A stretch of 64,000 nt of DNA, taken from positions 3,596,001 through 3,660,000 of the forward strand of contig NC_009767.1 of NCBI RefSeq assembly GCF_000017805.1, in the 5' to 3' direction. Within the stretch, counting starts at the first letter, position 1; every line of letters starts with the position of its first letter. Below, piece by piece: positions 63,182-64,000 of this stretch. The DNA comes from Roseiflexus castenholzii DSM 13941. GTDB taxonomy: Bacteria > Chloroflexota > Chloroflexia > Chloroflexales > Roseiflexaceae. The translations under genes and the position numbers were made by a program. A model generated the notes under the pieces. That model worked only from the letters and a program-made list of their open reading frames with translations. It was not told the origin of the DNA and made no database searches.

Positions 63182-63528
63182 GACGCCGGTCTGAGACCGG
63201 CGTCTACGGTGACCGCCCCCAACGCCGATTCGACGCCGGTCCTGACGCCGGTTCTGACGCCGGTCTGAGACCGGCGTCTACGGTGACCGCCCCCAACGCC
63301 GATTCGACGCCGGTCCTGACGCCGGTCTGAGACCGGGTTGCCGACGCCGGTCTGAGACCGGCGTCTACGGTGACCGCCCCCCAAACGCCGATTCGACGCC
63401 GGTTCTGACGCCGGTTCTGACGCCGGTCTGAGACCGGCGTCTACGGTGACCGCCCCCAACGCCGATTCAACGCCGGTTCTGACGCCGGTCTGAGACCGGG
63501 TTGCCGACGCCGGTCTGAGACCGGCGTC
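63182..63528. repeat. Array of five perfect 23-nt palindromes with regular spacing
   Basis: The palindrome starts GACGCCGGTCT and is mirrored about GA. It occurs at 63182, 63256, 63343, 63419 and 63506, spaced 74, 87, 76 and 87 bases, with two half-copies ending GAGACCGGGTTGCC (63318, 63481). Shared spacers include TACGGTGACCGCCCC and ACGCCGATTCGACGCCGGT. The last copy overlaps the stop codon of the tube gene by one base. It fills the 400-base gap between two tail genes, and no gene is present in it. Confidence 0.92.
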
Positions 63529-63968
63529 TACTGGACGCGCTCGTATCCTTCGTGGACGATTTCGAGCGTTTCAATCGCCACTTCGTTGTTGGTTGCGTTG
63601 GCGTCCGGTCCGGTTAACTTGCTGGGCCATGCGTTGACGAATTTCCAGCGCGCGACCGGTTCGCCTTTGGTGTTGAACATGGTAATCGTGCCGTTGCGCC
63701 GCGCTCCCTGAATATCTCCCTCTTCGACCATCTTGCGCCATTTCCACATGTCCATGGCGTCGGTGATGCCGCGTTTGAGAGTGACGTTGTTCCATTTCAT
63801 GCGACCGGGGATTTTCTTGATGATGTACTTCCCGTCGGGTCCGCTGGCTTTGCTCTCGACCACTTCGTTCTCGCTGCCGAGACCGGTACATTCGCGGAAG
63901 GCGCCCACGACGCCGTCACCGAAATCAACGCCGAACCATGCTGAAATCAGAGGGTCTTTGTCGGTCAT
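63528..63968 (-). CDS. Tail tube protein (Afp1/gp19 type), copy 1
   Basis: A 146-residue tail-tube protein: ISAWFGVDFGDGVVGAFRECTGLGSENEVVESKASGPDG, IPGRMKWNNVTLKRGITDAMDMWKW, ARWKFVNAWPSKLTGPDANATNNEVAIETLEIVHEGYERV. It resembles the major tube subunit that stacks as hexamers inside the sheath. AAGGAG precedes the ATG. It is the most upstream gene visible in the block; sheath genes are expected to its left in transcription order, beyond the window edge. Confidence 0.94.
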   Translation of the reverse strand: MTDKDPLISAWFGVDFGDGVVGAFRECTGLGSENEVVESKASGPDGKYIIKKIPGRMKWNNVTLKRGITDAMDMWKWRKMVEEGDIQGARRNGTITMFNTKGEPVARWKFVNAWPSKLTGPDANATNNEVAIETLEIVHEGYERVQ

Positions 63969-64000
63969 TGGTTTCTCCTTTTATGCTTATGCCCCGCCGC

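Noticed and set aside
62956..63459. Minus-strand reading frame of about 167 codons through the palindromes
   Set aside because: Its codons are the repeat itself (repetitive Arg/Pro/Ser peptides) and it overlaps the tail assembly gene; no ribosome site.
63130..63528. CRISPR array in the palindrome-rich gap
   Set aside because: Spacers are themselves repeated and near-identical, spacing alternates, and no cas genes are near.

Overview
The window is about 64 kb of GC-rich bacterial chromosome. It most resembles a filamentous anoxygenic phototroph of the Chloroflexota, Roseiflexus-like. That assignment is inferred from the flavour of the proteins (a Tricorn protease homologue, glycogen and polyphosphate enzymes, many FHA and Ser/Thr-kinase membrane proteins, Ala/Pro/Thr-rich linkers) and from dispersed hairpin repeats; no rRNA marker is present to prove it.

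The first 31 kb is ordinary chromosome with short operons. In order it holds: the 3' part of groEL; a minus-strand DUF305 / two-component / cytochrome c operon that may be copper-related; a Uma2 nuclease-fold gene; a tRNA-Lys; a glycogen/polyphosphate operon (zinc-ribbon protein, glgA, two-domain PPK2-type AMP phosphotransferase, DUF507); a PAS-STAS regulator; deoC; a Gfo/Idh/MocA oxidoreductase with a sugar isomerase/epimerase; a molybdopterin oxidoreductase with a small winged-helix protein; a response regulator; an aminotransferase; a small membrane protein; a methyltransferase; a Tricorn homologue; a peptide-type ABC importer (binding protein and two permeases); an ArsR-type regulator; and a 2-oxoacid dehydrogenase E2. 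Four copies of a MITE-like repeat with inverted ends (ATACCAATGAC / GTCATTGGTAT) are scattered through the window.

The second half (31056-63968) is an almost unbroken minus-strand block of 19 genes and is the main interest. Its upstream part encodes a contractile injection system of the phage-tail / extracellular CIS (Afp, PVC) type. It has two tail-tube paralogues, a tail assembly protein, a short conserved protein, a DUF4157 (eCIS core domain) protein, a LysM tube-initiator protein, a VgrG-like spike, a PAAR tip, gp25, a gpJ-like baseplate protein and a P2 gpI-like tail protein. Sheath, tape measure and AAA+ ATPase are not in the window; the tube gene nearest the edge suggests that some lie just beyond it. 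Downstream in the same direction are a methyltransferase with a regulatory domain, three intact Ser/Thr kinases carrying FHA domains, two FHA membrane proteins without kinases, a papain-fold cysteine peptidase with a coiled coil, and a kinase-like protein whose catalytic residues are lost (a pseudokinase).

The link between the halves of this block is direct: the gpI-like tail protein itself carries an N-terminal FHA domain. FHA domains bind phosphothreonine, so the baseplate may be recruited, anchored or fired by phosphorylation of the co-encoded membrane kinases and FHA proteins. This would be analogous to the Ppk/Fha control of type VI secretion but built into an eCIS-type particle. The domain assignments are seen in the sequence; the functional model is inference.
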